Shown: positions 45,480 to 56,282, counted from the first letter of the stretch. The stretch: DNA of 64,000 nucleotides from JBFMFH01 sp040752275 (GCA_040752275.1 JBFMFH010000056.1:42937-106936); one strand, 5' to 3'. Numbers and translations are program-made. The notes: a model not told the origin generated them from the letters alone.

Positions 45480-46517
45480 CTAACGGCTCCGGCGGAAGGG
45501 CCCGTAGGGCTCCGTGTACACGTCCTCGTACAGCTCGTCGACCGAGGGTTCCGGACTCGCGTCCGCGAACTGGATGGCCGAGTCGGTCACCTCGCGTGCC
45601 TTGCGATCGAGTTCCTCGAGCCCCTTCTGGTCGATGAGGCCCGCCTCCGCCAGCGTGTCGAAGTAGCTGCGGATGGGATCCATCTGCTTCTGTTCCTCGA
45701 CCTCTTCCTTGGTCCGGTAATGGCCGTGCACCGGGTCCGACATCGAGTGGCCCATGAAGCGGTAGCAGCGGGCCTCGATCAGCGTCGGCAGGTTCTCCGC
45801 CCGCGCGAGGTCCACGGCCCGGCCGACGACCTCTCGCACGGCGAGCACATCCATGCCGTCCACGGTCTCGCTGGCCATGTCGTACGCGCACGCGCGCTGG
45901 GCCACGTCGTAGATGGCCGAGGCCCGCTCGATGGCGGTGCCCATGCCGTACCGGTTGTTCTCGACGATGTAGACGCAGGGCAGCTTCCAGAGCGCGGCCA
46001 TGTTCAGCGACTCGTGGAACGCGCCGATGTTCACGGCGGCCTCCCCGAAGAAGCACACCGTCACCTGATCCTGCTGCCGGTACTTGGTGGCGAATGCCAC
46101 GCCCGTGGCGAGCGGAATGTGCCCACCCACAATGGCATGGCCGCCGAGCAGGCCCTTCTCGATGTCGAACAGATGCATCGAGCCGCCCTTGCCACGCGAG
46201 ACCCCGTCGCGGCGGCCGAACAGCTCCGCCATCACGCGGCCGGGGTTCGACCCCTTCGCCAGCGCGTGCACGTGCTCCCGGTACGACGTCAGGATGTAGT
46301 CGTCGGGGCGCAGCGTCGAGATGGCACCGATCGCGACGGCCTCCTGGCCGATGTACAGGTGGCAGAAGCCGCCGATCTTCTGTAGGGCGTACATCTCGGC
46401 GCACTTCTCCTCGAAGCGGCGCCCGAGGAGCATCTGGTAGAGCACGTCGACCAACGTGGTCTTCGACGTGCCGGTCAGCTGGCGACTCACATGTTCGGGG
46501 AACGATGGTGTGGACAT
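45480..46517 (-). CDS. pdhA: Pyruvate dehydrogenase E1 component, alpha subunit
   Basis: 345 residues from ATG 46517. The thiamine-diphosphate fold is clear: GHIPLATGVAFA, the motif FFGEAAVNIGAFHESLN and LPCVYIVENN; the phosphorylation-loop region MGHSMSDPVHGHYR is normal. The magnesium-binding motif normally reads GDG(A); here it is G158-E159-A160-A161, a conservative but unusual change. It lies 49 bp after lipA. An in-frame upstream extension to 46652 overlaps lipA and is rejected. Confidence 0.92.
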   Translation of the reverse strand: MSTPSFPEHVSRQLTGTSKTTLVDVLYQMLLGRRFEEKCAEMYALQKIGGFCHLYIGQEAVAIGAISTLRPDDYILTSYREHVHALAKGSNPGRVMAELFGRRDGVSRGKGGSMHLFDIEKGLLGGHAIVGGHIPLATGVAFATKYRQQDQVTVCFFGEAAVNIGAFHESLNMAALWKLPCVYIVENNRYGMGTAIERASAIYDVAQRACAYDMASETVDGMDVLAVREVVGRAVDLARAENLPTLIEARCYRFMGHSMSDPVHGHYRTKEEVEEQKQMDPIRSYFDTLAEAGLIDQKGLEELDRKAREVTDSAIQFADASPEPSVDELYEDVYTEPYGPFRRSR

Positions 46518-46566
46518 GGGCGTGTGCTGAGCGGCCGGCGGCGGCGCCGCCGGCCGGGCCTGGCCT

Positions 46567-47484
46567 CTAGTGCTCCGACGTGATCCGGCCTTGCGCGTCG
46601 AACGCGTCGGCTTGCTTGTGGGCATGGTACGAGCTGCGGACGAGGGGACCACACTCCACGTGGCCGAACCCCATGTTGACGGCCGTCACCCGGAGCATGT
46701 CGAACTCATCCGGGTGGTAATAGCGAACCACCGGCAGGTGTGCGGCCGACGGACTCAGGTACTGGCCGATCGTGAGGATCCCGACGCCCGCCGCATGGAG
46801 GTCGGCCAGCGTGTCCACGACCTCCTGCCACTCCTCGCCGAGGCCGACCATCAGCCCGGACTTGGTCGGGATGTGCGGCGCGCTGCGCCGGGCCCGATCG
46901 AGGAGCTCGAGCGACCGGACATAGCGGCCGCCGGGCCGGGCCATCCGATAGAGCCGCGGTACGGTCTCGGTGTTGTGATTCAGAACGTCCGGGCCCGCGT
47001 CGAGCACGGTACAGAGCGCCCGCTCGTCGCCCTGGAAGTCGGGAATGAGCACTTCGATCCGGCAGGACGGCCGGCGCGCACGGACCTGGCGGACGGTCTC
47101 GGCAAAGACCCCGGCTCCGCCGTCCTCGAGGTCGTCGCGATCGACCGAGGTGATGACGACATACTGGAGATCGAGGTCGTGGACTGCGCGGCCGACGCGG
47201 ACCGGCTCGTCGAGATCGAGCGTCGGGGGCCTGCCATGCTGCACGGCGCAGTACCCGCACGCGCGCGTGCACACGTCGCCGAGGATCATGAACGTCGCCG
47301 TGCCGTGGTGCCAACACTCCCCGATGTTCGGGCAGTGCGCTTCCTCGCAGACGGTGTGCAGGCCCTGCTCGCGCATCAGCCCTTTCAGACGGACGTAGTT
47401 GGGCGACCCGGGCGCGCGGACCTTGAGCCACTCGGGCTTGGGCGCACGGGAGCGCACGAGCGTCGCATGATGCACCATCGTCAT
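46567..47484 (-). CDS. lipA: Lipoyl synthase
   Basis: 305 residues. Radical SAM enzyme inserting two sulfurs into octanoyl groups. The auxiliary cluster Cys are C46, C51, C57 and the radical SAM Cys C72-x3-C76-x2-C79; the C-terminal RSSYHA Ser ligand is present. It stands first in the pyruvate dehydrogenase operon, whose E2 needs lipoate. The transferase lipB is not seen in the window. Two Met codons (47484 and 47478) could start it. Confidence 0.95.
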   Translation of the reverse strand: MTMVHHATLVRSRAPKPEWLKVRAPGSPNYVRLKGLMREQGLHTVCEEAHCPNIGECWHHGTATFMILGDVCTRACGYCAVQHGRPPTLDLDEPVRVGRAVHDLDLQYVVITSVDRDDLEDGGAGVFAETVRQVRARRPSCRIEVLIPDFQGDERALCTVLDAGPDVLNHNTETVPRLYRMARPGGRYVRSLELLDRARRSAPHIPTKSGLMVGLGEEWQEVVDTLADLHAAGVGILTIGQYLSPSAAHLPVVRYYHPDEFDMLRVTAVNMGFGHVECGPLVRSSYHAHKQADAFDAQGRITSEH

Positions 47485-47806
47485 CTATTCGCCGGGCCGC
47501 CTCGACAGACACTGGCCAGCCGCAACCCGTCGCCCGCGTGCGGCAGGCGAGGGGGCGGGGTCGCTGGCTCGGTCCTGAGGTGAAGCCTCAAACGTCAATG
47601 ATACAACAGACCGGCAGCCGCCTGCGGGCTGGTATACTGGCCCGCGTCTGCCCCCCGGACGAGGACCCGTTCTCGAGTCTTGAGTCGGCGACGACGAGCC
47701 AGCCCGCGACTCACGGCCGGGAACTCAGGACTGCGCCGTCAGCCGCCCGTCGAGCGGACCACGTCTCGGGCGGGTAGAGTCGCGGTCCACGAAGACGAGG
47801 TGCGCC
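47485..47806. other. 322-bp gene-free stretch between lipA and the MBL hydrolase
   Basis: No gene seen. It contains a small hairpin (47577-47591, TGAGG/CCTCA) and a TGGTATACT extended -10 candidate at 47630-47638. That candidate is far (about 170 bp) from the next start. Promoters of the divergent genes should lie here. Confidence 0.4.
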
Positions 47807-48514
47807 ATGATGCTGTCTGGGCTGTCGGTCACCTGGCTTGGCCACGGCACGTTCCTGCTGCGCTCGCCAGTCGGGCGCCGCCTCCTCATCGATCCCTGGC
47901 TCGAGGGCAACCCTTCGTGCCCGGACGCGTTCAAACAGGTCGACAGCGTCGATCTCATCCTCGTGACTCATGGACACTTCGATCACATCGGTGACGCCGC
48001 GGCGGTGGCCATCCGTACGGGAGCCACGGTCGTGGGCATCTTCGAGGCCTGTCAGTGGCTCGAGACGAAGGGCGTGACCTCCACGGCGGGGATGAACAAG
48101 GGAGGCACGCAGGAGCAGCACGGCATCCGCATCACGATGGTCGACGCGAAGCACAGCTCCAGCTTCGTCGACGACGGGAGAATCACGTACCTGGGCGAGG
48201 CGGCGGGGTACGTGCTGCGCTTCGAGAACGGGCTGAGCGTGTACTTCGCCGGCGACACGGCGCTCTTCGGCGACATGCGCCTCATCAGGGACCTCTACCA
48301 GCCGTCCATTGCCTTCCTGCCCATCGGCGACTTCTTCACGATGGACCCGGCGGCGGCGGCGAGAGCCGCGGAATTCGTGGGGGCACAGGTGGTGATCCCC
48401 ATGCATTTCGGCACGTTCCCCATCCTCACCGGCACACCCGCACAGCTCCGGGATCTCGTGGCGCCTCTCGGCGTCCAAGTGATCGACCTGCTGCCGGGGC
48501 AAACGGCGCAGTAG
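47807..48514 (+). CDS. Metal-dependent hydrolase, beta-lactamase fold (UPF0173)
   Basis: 235 residues. The metallo-beta-lactamase metal motif is THGHFDHIGD (H55, H57, D59, H60), with further ligands in AKHSSSF, FAGDTALFGDM and PMHFGTF. The compact form fits the UPF0173/YtkL group of hydrolases whose substrates are mostly unknown. A GAGGTG ribosome site precedes the paired ATG codons at 47807 and 47810. It precedes the box genes by 73 bp, but its own promoter probably separates them. Confidence 0.88.
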   Translation: MMLSGLSVTWLGHGTFLLRSPVGRRLLIDPWLEGNPSCPDAFKQVDSVDLILVTHGHFDHIGDAAAVAIRTGATVVGIFEACQWLETKGVTSTAGMNKGGTQEQHGIRITMVDAKHSSSFVDDGRITYLGEAAGYVLRFENGLSVYFAGDTALFGDMRLIRDLYQPSIAFLPIGDFFTMDPAAAARAAEFVGAQVVIPMHFGTFPILTGTPAQLRDLVAPLGVQVIDLLPGQTAQ

Positions 48515-48547
48515 GCACCTCGGCGGAACGGACATCCGCTGGCCGTG

Positions 48548-48577
48548 TTGACCGCCCGAGGAGCGCGCGGCCATAAT
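48548..48577 (+). promoter_or_regulatory. Promoter of the box operon, leaderless boxC
   Basis: TTGACC (48548-48553), 18-bp spacer, CATAAT (48572-48577), then 10 bases to ATG 48588. The earlier ATG at 48576 overlaps the -10 box, so 48588 is the likely start. Confidence 0.55.
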
Positions 48578-48587
48578 GGCCGTATCC

Positions 48588-50243
<1,656 letters not shown>

Positions 50244-50302
50244 GCCGAAGGGGATGGACCCGCAAGACGGGGAACGTGTCACCGCTGTCGTAGGGTGAGG
50301 GG

Positions 50303-51724
50303 ATGGTATCGAACGAGCGCATTCCGAACAACGTCGACCTGTCGTCGGACAAGCGGCTGCAGCGCGCCCTCGAGCACTGGCAGCCGCGGTATCTCGACTG
50401 GTGGCGGGACATGGGACCCCAAGGGTTCCAGGACTACCACCAGGTCTACCTGCGTACGGCCGTCAGCGTCGATGCGAAGGGGTGGGCCCACTTCGACTAC
50501 GTCAAGCTCCCCGACTACCGATGGGGCATCTTCCTGGCGGAGCCGGAGTCGGACCGGCGCATCGGGTTCGGCGATTTCATGGGGCAGGCGGCGTGGCAGG
50601 AGGTCCCGGGCGAGTTTCGCAACCCGCTGCGCCGCCTGGTCGTGACCCAAGGCGACACGGAACCGGCGAGCGTGGAGCAGCAGCGGATGCTGGGCACACG
50701 GTGTCCGAGCCTGTACGACCTGAGGAACCTGTTCCAGGTGAACGTCGAGGAGGGACGGCACCTCTGGGCCATGGTGTACCTGCTGCACTCGCACTTCGGG
50801 AGGGACGGGCGCGAGGAGGCCGAGGCGCTGCTGGAGCGGCGCAGCGGCAACGCCGATCGTCCCCGGATTCTCGAGGCGTTCAACGAGCCCATCGAGAACT
50901 GGCTCGACTTCTTCATGTTCACGATGTTCACGGACCGTGACGGCAAGTCGCAGCTGATGTCGCTCTCGCAGAGCGCGCTCGATCCGCTGTCGCGGACCAC
51001 GCGGTTCATGCTGACCGAGGAAGCGCACCACATGTTCGTGGGCGAGACCGGCATCTCCCGCATCCTGCAGCGGACCTGCGAGCTCATGCGCCAGCACCGC
51101 GGGATGTCGGAGGACGTCCGGCGGCACGGGGGAATCGACCTGCCGACGATCCAGCGGCACCTCAACTTCTGGTTCAGCCGCAGCCTCGACCTGCACGGGG
51201 GGGAGGTATCGAGCAACGCCGCCTCGTACTTCGGCAACGGGCTGAAGGGCCGAGCCAGAGAGGAGACGTTCAACGAACACGTGCTCCTCGATGACAGCTA
51301 CCCGATGCTCGCGGTCGAGGACGGCCGGCTCACGACCCGGGAGGTGCCCATGCGCAACGCCATGAACGAGGTGCTGCGCGACTGGTATGTCGGCGACTGC
51401 CGCGGCGGCGTCGAACGCTGGAACAGGCTGCTCGCGCAGAGTGGTCTCAGCGACCGCCTGTCCCTCCCGGACCGCAAGTTCAATCGCGAGATCGGCATGT
51501 TCCGCGGCCTGCGCTTCGACCCGTGGGGAACGCAGCTCAGCGACGAAGAGTGGGAGCGCCGCAAGGAGGAGTGGCTGCCGAACCCGGCCGACAAGGCGTA
51601 CCTGCTCAGTATCATGGCCGAGCCCGTTTTCGAGCGCGGGAAGTTCGCCAACTACATTGCGCCGCCCATCAAGGGCATCAACCAGCAGCCGATCGATTTC
51701 GAGTACGTGAGGACGGAAGCGTGA
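50303..51724 (+). CDS. boxB: Benzoyl-CoA 2,3-epoxidase, oxygenase subunit
   Basis: 473 residues, the usual BoxB length. A di-iron monooxygenase that epoxidises benzoyl-CoA using electrons from BoxA. Probable iron ligands are E120, E150 and H153 of NVEEGRH, and E240 and H243 of TEEAHHMF. BoxA, the reductase, is not in the window. The stop overlaps the start of the aldehyde dehydrogenase (GTGA). Confidence 0.94.
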   Translation: MVSNERIPNNVDLSSDKRLQRALEHWQPRYLDWWRDMGPQGFQDYHQVYLRTAVSVDAKGWAHFDYVKLPDYRWGIFLAEPESDRRIGFGDFMGQAAWQEVPGEFRNPLRRLVVTQGDTEPASVEQQRMLGTRCPSLYDLRNLFQVNVEEGRHLWAMVYLLHSHFGRDGREEAEALLERRSGNADRPRILEAFNEPIENWLDFFMFTMFTDRDGKSQLMSLSQSALDPLSRTTRFMLTEEAHHMFVGETGISRILQRTCELMRQHRGMSEDVRRHGGIDLPTIQRHLNFWFSRSLDLHGGEVSSNAASYFGNGLKGRAREETFNEHVLLDDSYPMLAVEDGRLTTREVPMRNAMNEVLRDWYVGDCRGGVERWNRLLAQSGLSDRLSLPDRKFNREIGMFRGLRFDPWGTQLSDEEWERRKEEWLPNPADKAYLLSIMAEPVFERGKFANYIAPPIKGINQQPIDFEYVRTEA

Positions 51725-53154
51725 AGATGTTCATCGGCGGCGAGTGGGTGGGGGCGTCGAATGGCGCCACTCAGCCCGTCGTCAACCCTGCGACCGAAGA
51801 GGTCATCGCCGAAGTGCCGTCGGCCACGGCGGCGGACCTCGATCGGGCTGTCGCTGCGGCGCGGGCGTCCCTGGTCGGGGCGTGGGGCCGGATGTCGGCC
51901 AGGGAACGGGGCCGTCTGGTCTGGAGGATCGGCCAGGAGCTGGCAAAGCGTGCCGACGACGTGGCGCGGCTCGAGACGCTGCACAACGGCAAACCTATCT
52001 TCGAGTCGAGACAGATCGACGTCCCGTCGGCAGCCGAGTGCTTCGAGTACTATGCCGGATGGGCCGACAAGGTGCACGGGGAGACCCTACCCGTGAAGGG
52101 CGAGTACTTCACCTATACGCTGCGCGAACCCGTCGGCGTCGTGGCCGCCATCGTGCCCTGGAACTTCCCACTCCTGCTCGCCGTCTGGAAGGTGGCGCCG
52201 GCGCTGGCATGTGGCAACGCCGTGATCCTGAAGCCGGCGAGCCAGACCCCCCTCACGGCGCTCGCCCTCGCCGAGATTGCCGAGGCTGTCGGCCTTCCCC
52301 CCGGCGTGCTCAACGTCGTTACCGGCCGCGGGAGTGATATCGGGCAGCTGATTGTCGAGCACCCGGGCATCGACAAGATCGCGTTCACCGGGGATACGGC
52401 CACCGGTCGCGGCATCATGAAGGCGTCGGCGGAGTCGGTGAAACGGATCACGCTCGAGCTGGGCGGCAAGTCCCCGAACATCGTGTTGCCGGACGCCGAT
52501 CTGGATGCGGCGGTGCGCGGTGCCACCATCGGGATCTTCTACGGCAAGGGCGAGGTGTGTGCGGCCGGATCCCGGCTGCTGATCGACCGCTCGATCAAGG
52601 ACGAGTTCCTATCCAAGCTCGCCGAGCGCACCGCGAAGCTGCGGCCCGGCGACCCGCTGAATCCGAAGACGCGGCTCGGCGCCATTTCGTCGAAGGGCCA
52701 GCTCGAGCGCGTGCTCGACTATGTCGACACCGCGCGGCGAGAAGGCGCCGAGCTCATCGCAGGCGGACGTCGCGCCGACATCGGAACCGGGAAGGGGTAC
52801 TTCATGGAGCCCACCGTGTTTGCTTCGGTCACGCCCGAGATGACGATTGCCCGGGAGGAAATCTTCGGGCCGGTTCTGGCGGCCATCGAGTTTGCCGATG
52901 TCGACGAGGCGATCGCCCGGGCCAACCAGAGCCACTACGGACTGGCCGCCGCCGTGTGGACCCGCGACATCAAGAAGGCCCACCAGGTGGCGCGGCGCCT
53001 CCAGGCAGGCACGGTGTGGATCAACACCTACAACGTCTACGACACGGCGGCGCCCTTCGGAGGCTACAAGCAATCGGGATTCGGCCGCGAAATGGGGCAG
53101 CACGCCCTCGAGCACTACACGCAGGTGAAGACCGTGTGCGTGGACCTCAGCTGA
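51721..53154 (+). CDS. Aldehyde dehydrogenase in the box operon
   Basis: 477 residues from GTG 51721, overlapping the boxB stop by 4 bp. The catalytic Cys is in GEVCAAGSR, the Glu in LELGGKS and the nucleotide site in FTGDTATGRG. It belongs to the betaine-aldehyde/general ALDH group rather than to the longer BoxD type (about 515 residues). Its place directly after boxB suggests it oxidises 3,4-dehydroadipyl-CoA semialdehyde, or an aromatic aldehyde feeding the pathway; this is inference. Confidence 0.9.
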   Translation: MKMFIGGEWVGASNGATQPVVNPATEEVIAEVPSATAADLDRAVAAARASLVGAWGRMSARERGRLVWRIGQELAKRADDVARLETLHNGKPIFESRQIDVPSAAECFEYYAGWADKVHGETLPVKGEYFTYTLREPVGVVAAIVPWNFPLLLAVWKVAPALACGNAVILKPASQTPLTALALAEIAEAVGLPPGVLNVVTGRGSDIGQLIVEHPGIDKIAFTGDTATGRGIMKASAESVKRITLELGGKSPNIVLPDADLDAAVRGATIGIFYGKGEVCAAGSRLLIDRSIKDEFLSKLAERTAKLRPGDPLNPKTRLGAISSKGQLERVLDYVDTARREGAELIAGGRRADIGTGKGYFMEPTVFASVTPEMTIAREEIFGPVLAAIEFADVDEAIARANQSHYGLAAAVWTRDIKKAHQVARRLQAGTVWINTYNVYDTAAPFGGYKQSGFGREMGQHALEHYTQVKTVCVDLS

Positions 53155-53157
53155 GGC

Positions 53158-53171
53158 GGGATTCGGGATTC
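53158..53171. repeat. 7-bp repeat (GGGATTC)2
   Basis: Two units just after the aldehyde dehydrogenase stop; the reverse complement of GAATCCC. Confidence 0.7.
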
Positions 53172-53235
53172 GACCTCGGTTCCGACACGGCTTGGACCGC
53201 AAAGGGAATCCAGGCTCAAGCTGACGGAGCGCTCG

Positions 53236-54114
53236 ATGATTGACACGATTGCCGTGATCGGTGCCGGCACCATGGGCCATGGAATCGCCCATGCCGCGAT
53301 CGCCGGCGGATTCGAGGTTCGGTTGTTCGACGTGTCGGAGCGACAGCTCGCGTCGGCCCGTGACGCTGTCGCGCAGATCGTCCGGACGAGCGTCGAGCTG
53401 GGCAAGGTCGACGCCGAAGCGGCTCGTGCGATGCTGGCACGGCTGTTCACCACGGGAGACCTCGAACGGGCCGCACGTGGCGCCGACTTCGTCATCGAGG
53501 CGGTGCCAGAACGCATGGACCTGAAGCTCGATGTGCTGCGCCGGATCGAGTCGATCCTCGTACCCGAGGCCGTGATGGCCTCGAACACGTCGGCGCTCAG
53601 CATCACGGAGCTGGCGTCGGCCCTCGAACGGCCGGGCCGCCTCTGCGGCATGCACTTCTTCAATCCGGTCCACAAGATGAAGCTCGTCGAAATCGTCCGT
53701 GCGCTCGAAACCGAGCCGGCCACGATCGACGCGATCGAGCAGGTGGCGCGCCGGATGGGAAAGCAGACCGTGCTCGTGAAGGAGTCGCCCGGCTTCATCA
53801 CCAGCCGCATCAACGCGATGATCGGGAACGAAGCCTTCTTCATGCTGCAGGAAGGCATCGCCTCCGCGCGCGACATCGACAAAGCGGTCAAGCTCGGCCT
53901 TAATCACCCCATGGGGCCGTTCGAGCTGGTGGATCTCGTCGGCCTCGACACGCGGCTGAGCGTGCTCGAATTCCTCCACGCGACCATGGGCGAGAAGTAC
54001 CGGCCGTGCCCCCTGCTCGTGGAGCACGTCAGAGCCGGACGCCTCGGGAGGAAGGTGGGGAAGGGGGTCTACGAGTACGACGAGACGGCACTCGTTGGCC
54101 CCGGGTGTCAGTAG
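53236..54114 (+). CDS. 3-hydroxyacyl-CoA dehydrogenase
   Basis: 292 residues, the single-function short form (Hbd/PaaH type). NAD-binding VIGAGTMGHGIAHA at the start, SNTSALSITELA, MHFFNPVHKMKLVE with the catalytic His, and DSPGF-like KESPGFITSRIN. It oxidises a 3-hydroxyacyl-CoA in beta-oxidation; in this operon it can act on the hydroxyadipyl-CoA formed after BoxC, the step shared with phenylacetate degradation. It overlaps the convergent DUF5777 gene by 7 bp. Confidence 0.92.
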   Translation: MIDTIAVIGAGTMGHGIAHAAIAGGFEVRLFDVSERQLASARDAVAQIVRTSVELGKVDAEAARAMLARLFTTGDLERAARGADFVIEAVPERMDLKLDVLRRIESILVPEAVMASNTSALSITELASALERPGRLCGMHFFNPVHKMKLVEIVRALETEPATIDAIEQVARRMGKQTVLVKESPGFITSRINAMIGNEAFFMLQEGIASARDIDKAVKLGLNHPMGPFELVDLVGLDTRLSVLEFLHATMGEKYRPCPLLVEHVRAGRLGRKVGKGVYEYDETALVGPGCQ

Positions 54115-55064
54115 AACTTCCGAGACAGGTTGAACCCGAGGAACCAGAATGACTCGCCGTGGGTGTGCACCCCACGGGCGAGTTGGGCCGGTGTCGAACC
54201 GACGCCGTTCGACACGTTCACCTGGAACACATGACCGCCCGCCCTCTTCTCGATCCCGAACGACACGTGCATATCCCCCCAGGCGAACCCGGCGAGTCGC
54301 GGCGCCGTCTCGAACGTCAGGTACGTGCTGCCGCCCAGGCGGACGCGTGTGCCCAGACCCAGCATGAACGTGGACCTGCCGTCCCGATGGTCGTGCCCGT
54401 CGAGCGGGTCCGCTTGGACGTCGACCCGCGTGTGACCGACCCACATCGGCTGGGCGTAGAGGGCGAGCCTGTCGCCCAACGCGCGCGAGAGGATCGCTCC
54501 GATGGCCGGCGAGAACTCCTCGGTGAAGTTGTCCAGACCCTCGACGGCCACCAGGACGTTCAGGCCGGCAGGTCTTGCGGGACCCTGCTGGAAGACGTCG
54601 TACTGGCCGAACAGCTCGATGGTCTTGTCGGAGGTTCGATAGGCGCCCGCCTGCAGCCCACGCGCGAGGCCGACGCGGAACTCGAGGCCGATCACCGCGC
54701 CGCCGTCGAGGCCGAAGAAGTCCGAGGCCAGATCACCGAAACTGCCCACGTCGAGGGCCCTCGTGAAGCGGTGTGTCAGCCGGAACGCCGCGCCGTGGCG
54801 CGGCACGCGGAGCGTCGTGGGCAGGGCGATGACCGTGAAGTCGGGCTCGACCTTCTTCACCTCGCGGTCGACCTCGTCCTGGTCATCGGCCTGCGCCGCC
54901 GGTGCAGGAGCCGGCTCGGTCGCCGGCGCGCCGCCTGTCTTCGCCACAACCGGGGCCGTCGGGTCCTGAGCCAGGCCCGGCGCCGGGGTCAAGAGGCCGA
55001 CAGCCAGCAGGGTGACGACCGCAGGCAGCAGACGGCAGGCACCCGGACGGGCGCACGCTCGCAT
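54108..55064 (-). CDS. DUF5777-type beta-barrel protein
   Basis: 318 residues. A signal peptide (ending GLAQ near 33) is followed by an Ala/Pro-rich linker and a beta-barrel domain with the family's recognisable start (VIALPTTLRVPRHGAAFRLTHRF). The chain ends FNLSRKFY, with a terminal aromatic residue as in outer-membrane proteins. Members co-occur with secreted redox proteins. It follows the cupredoxin lipoprotein by 4 bp and ends the sigma-54 controlled minus-strand group. Confidence 0.82.
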   Translation of the reverse strand: MRACARPGACRLLPAVVTLLAVGLLTPAPGLAQDPTAPVVAKTGGAPATEPAPAPAAQADDQDEVDREVKKVEPDFTVIALPTTLRVPRHGAAFRLTHRFTRALDVGSFGDLASDFFGLDGGAVIGLEFRVGLARGLQAGAYRTSDKTIELFGQYDVFQQGPARPAGLNVLVAVEGLDNFTEEFSPAIGAILSRALGDRLALYAQPMWVGHTRVDVQADPLDGHDHRDGRSTFMLGLGTRVRLGGSTYLTFETAPRLAGFAWGDMHVSFGIEKRAGGHVFQVNVSNGVGSTPAQLARGVHTHGESFWFLGFNLSRKFY

Positions 55065-55068
55065 GTGC

Positions 55069-55551
55069 CTACCTCACGTATCCCGGATCGGGCGTTCCGG
55101 TCGTGCCGACGAGAATGGTGCCCCGCCACGCCGCGTTGTCCGGGTCCAAGTGGTCGTGGAACCCGCAGGCTCTCATCGTCCCGTAGTCGGAAGTCGTCTT
55201 GCTCGCGCCGGGCTGAAGCAGGCCGATGGTGTTGGTCGGGGGGCAGTCGGTGTGAACCGGGTGCGGGTCAGACCCGATCTCGTGCGGCCGAGAGTCCTGG
55301 TTGACGAACGTGACCTTCTGACCCGCTTCGATCGAGAGCGACCGGGGAGACACGCCGGCACTGGAGATCGTGATTGTCGCGGCGGCGGGTGTCGAGCTCG
55401 ACGAGCCCCCTGACCCGCCCGACCCGCCGGTGCCCGTGTTCTGACTCGGTGCGGCCGGACTATAGTCGCCGCCGCCACCTCCACCACCGCACGCGGTGAC
55501 GGCCAACGACATGCCCACTGCCACCATACCGGTTGAGATCCATCGCTTCAT
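55069..55551 (-). CDS. Cupredoxin (plastocyanin-like) lipoprotein
   Basis: 160 residues. Lipoprotein signal with lipobox LAVTAC (lipidated C21), then a Gly/Ser linker and a cupredoxin domain from about 58. Likely type-1 copper ligands are H90 (RPHEIG), C129 and H132 or H134 (ACGFHDH). It should sit on the outer face of a membrane and carry single electrons. Start ATG 55551 overlaps the upstream CuA-protein stop by 4 bp (ATGA). Confidence 0.85.
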   Translation of the reverse strand: MKRWISTGMVAVGMSLAVTACGGGGGGGDYSPAAPSQNTGTGGSGGSGGSSSSTPAAATITISSAGVSPRSLSIEAGQKVTFVNQDSRPHEIGSDPHPVHTDCPPTNTIGLLQPGASKTTSDYGTMRACGFHDHLDPDNAAWRGTILVGTTGTPDPGYVR

Positions 55552-55952
55552 GGTCGTTCTCCTTCTGCCGGCCGCGGCTTCACCACGAGCGAGCCGCGCA
55601 TGCGGTCGTGGCCGCGGCCGCAATACTCCGAGCACTTCAACTCGTAGGTGCCGGCCTGGGGCGCCGTGAACGTCAACACCGTCGGCCGGCCGCCGCGTGG
55701 GATCTCCGCGGCGAGACCAAGCCGGGGAATCTCGATCCCGTGCGTGGTGTCTTCCGAGCGCACGACGATCGTGACCCGATCGCCCTCCGTCACCACCAGA
55801 CGGTCCGGAACGAATTCGAACCGCCGTGCCGTCATCTCCAGGACCACGTCTGCCGGCCCGCCGCGCGGCGACGAATCGGCCGGCCGGCCGGCGGCCACCG
55901 CGCTGATTGCTGCCCCCGCGACCACCAGCCCGATCCAGATCCGCAGCCTCAT
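55548..55952 (-). CDS. Free-standing CuA-domain cupredoxin (COX2-like)
   Basis: 134 residues. A signal or anchor segment (5-22) precedes a cupredoxin domain with the complete binuclear CuA motif of cytochrome oxidase subunit II: H71, C107-S-E109-Y-C111-x3-H115-x2-M118. No oxidase subunit I is nearby, so it probably works as an independent electron carrier or copper sensor. AAGGTGAAGGG stands before ATG 55952. It is first of a three-gene group with the lipoprotein and DUF5777 genes. A sigma-54 promoter lies about 165 bp upstream. Confidence 0.88.
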   Translation of the reverse strand: MRLRIWIGLVVAGAAISAVAAGRPADSSPRGGPADVVLEMTARRFEFVPDRLVVTEGDRVTIVVRSEDTTHGIEIPRLGLAAEIPRGGRPTVLTFTAPQAGTYELKCSEYCGRGHDRMRGSLVVKPRPAEGERP

Positions 55953-55967
55953 CGTCCCTTCACCTTG

Positions 55968-56098
55968 CGCTGAGTGCTTCGACTCCCAAGTACGGCCACG
56001 GTTCGTTCTCGCCGAACGTGGTCGGATCCGCTCGCTCAACACTCAGTTCTGCGAGCGCGAGGATGTCGCCATACCTGCGCATCGAAGGACTGAGTGCG
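55968..56098 (-). repeat. Dispersed repeat, copy 1, in the leader of the cupredoxin operon
   Basis: About 130 bp that matches 57999-58116 in the kinase gene, roughly three in four bases over the best 90. Read on the minus strand it has an open frame encoding PSM-x3-GD-x-LA ... LS-x-ERADP-x-TFG-x-NE. It contains a central near-palindrome (CGTTC/GAACG) and CTGAGTG/CACTCAG arms. Confidence 0.8.
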
Positions 56099-56117
56099 AG
56101 TCCACGCAGGGCGTACC

Positions 56118-56132
56118 GCAAGGGGCGTGCCG
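56118..56132 (-). promoter_or_regulatory. Sigma-54 (-24/-12) promoter of the cupredoxin operon
   Basis: On the minus strand the sequence reads CGGCACGCCCCTTGC: GG and GC elements are separated by exactly 10 bases, with CAC after GG and TT before GC, as in the TGGCAC-N5-TTGC consensus. It faces the CuA gene, whose start lies about 165 bp downstream. Confidence 0.72.
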
Positions 56133-56214
56133 TCCGGCACCGCTTCGTGTGGACTGGATGCAGGCCTGAAGCGTGCGGCTGTCGGTGTCGGGAACCGTGG
56201 CGGGCTTACGTGAA

Positions 56215-56230
56215 CCGTAAACGTTTACGG
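56215..56230. promoter_or_regulatory. Perfect 16-bp palindrome, probable activator binding site (UAS)
   Basis: CCGTAAACGTTTACGG is a perfect palindrome, about 85 bp upstream of the -24 box. An extra half site (TTACG, 56206-56210) stands next to it. Position and symmetry fit an enhancer site for the NtrC-type regulator encoded 53 bp away. Confidence 0.7.
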
Positions 56231-56282
56231 ACTTCGAGGGCCGGCCCAGCTCGACGCGCGTGCCGGATGCCTGCCTCGTGGG

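Noticed and set aside
55548..56042. Longer start for the CuA protein at 56042
   Set aside because: The extra 30 residues come from the dispersed repeat; ATG 55952 has a ribosome-binding sequence and begins the signal segment.
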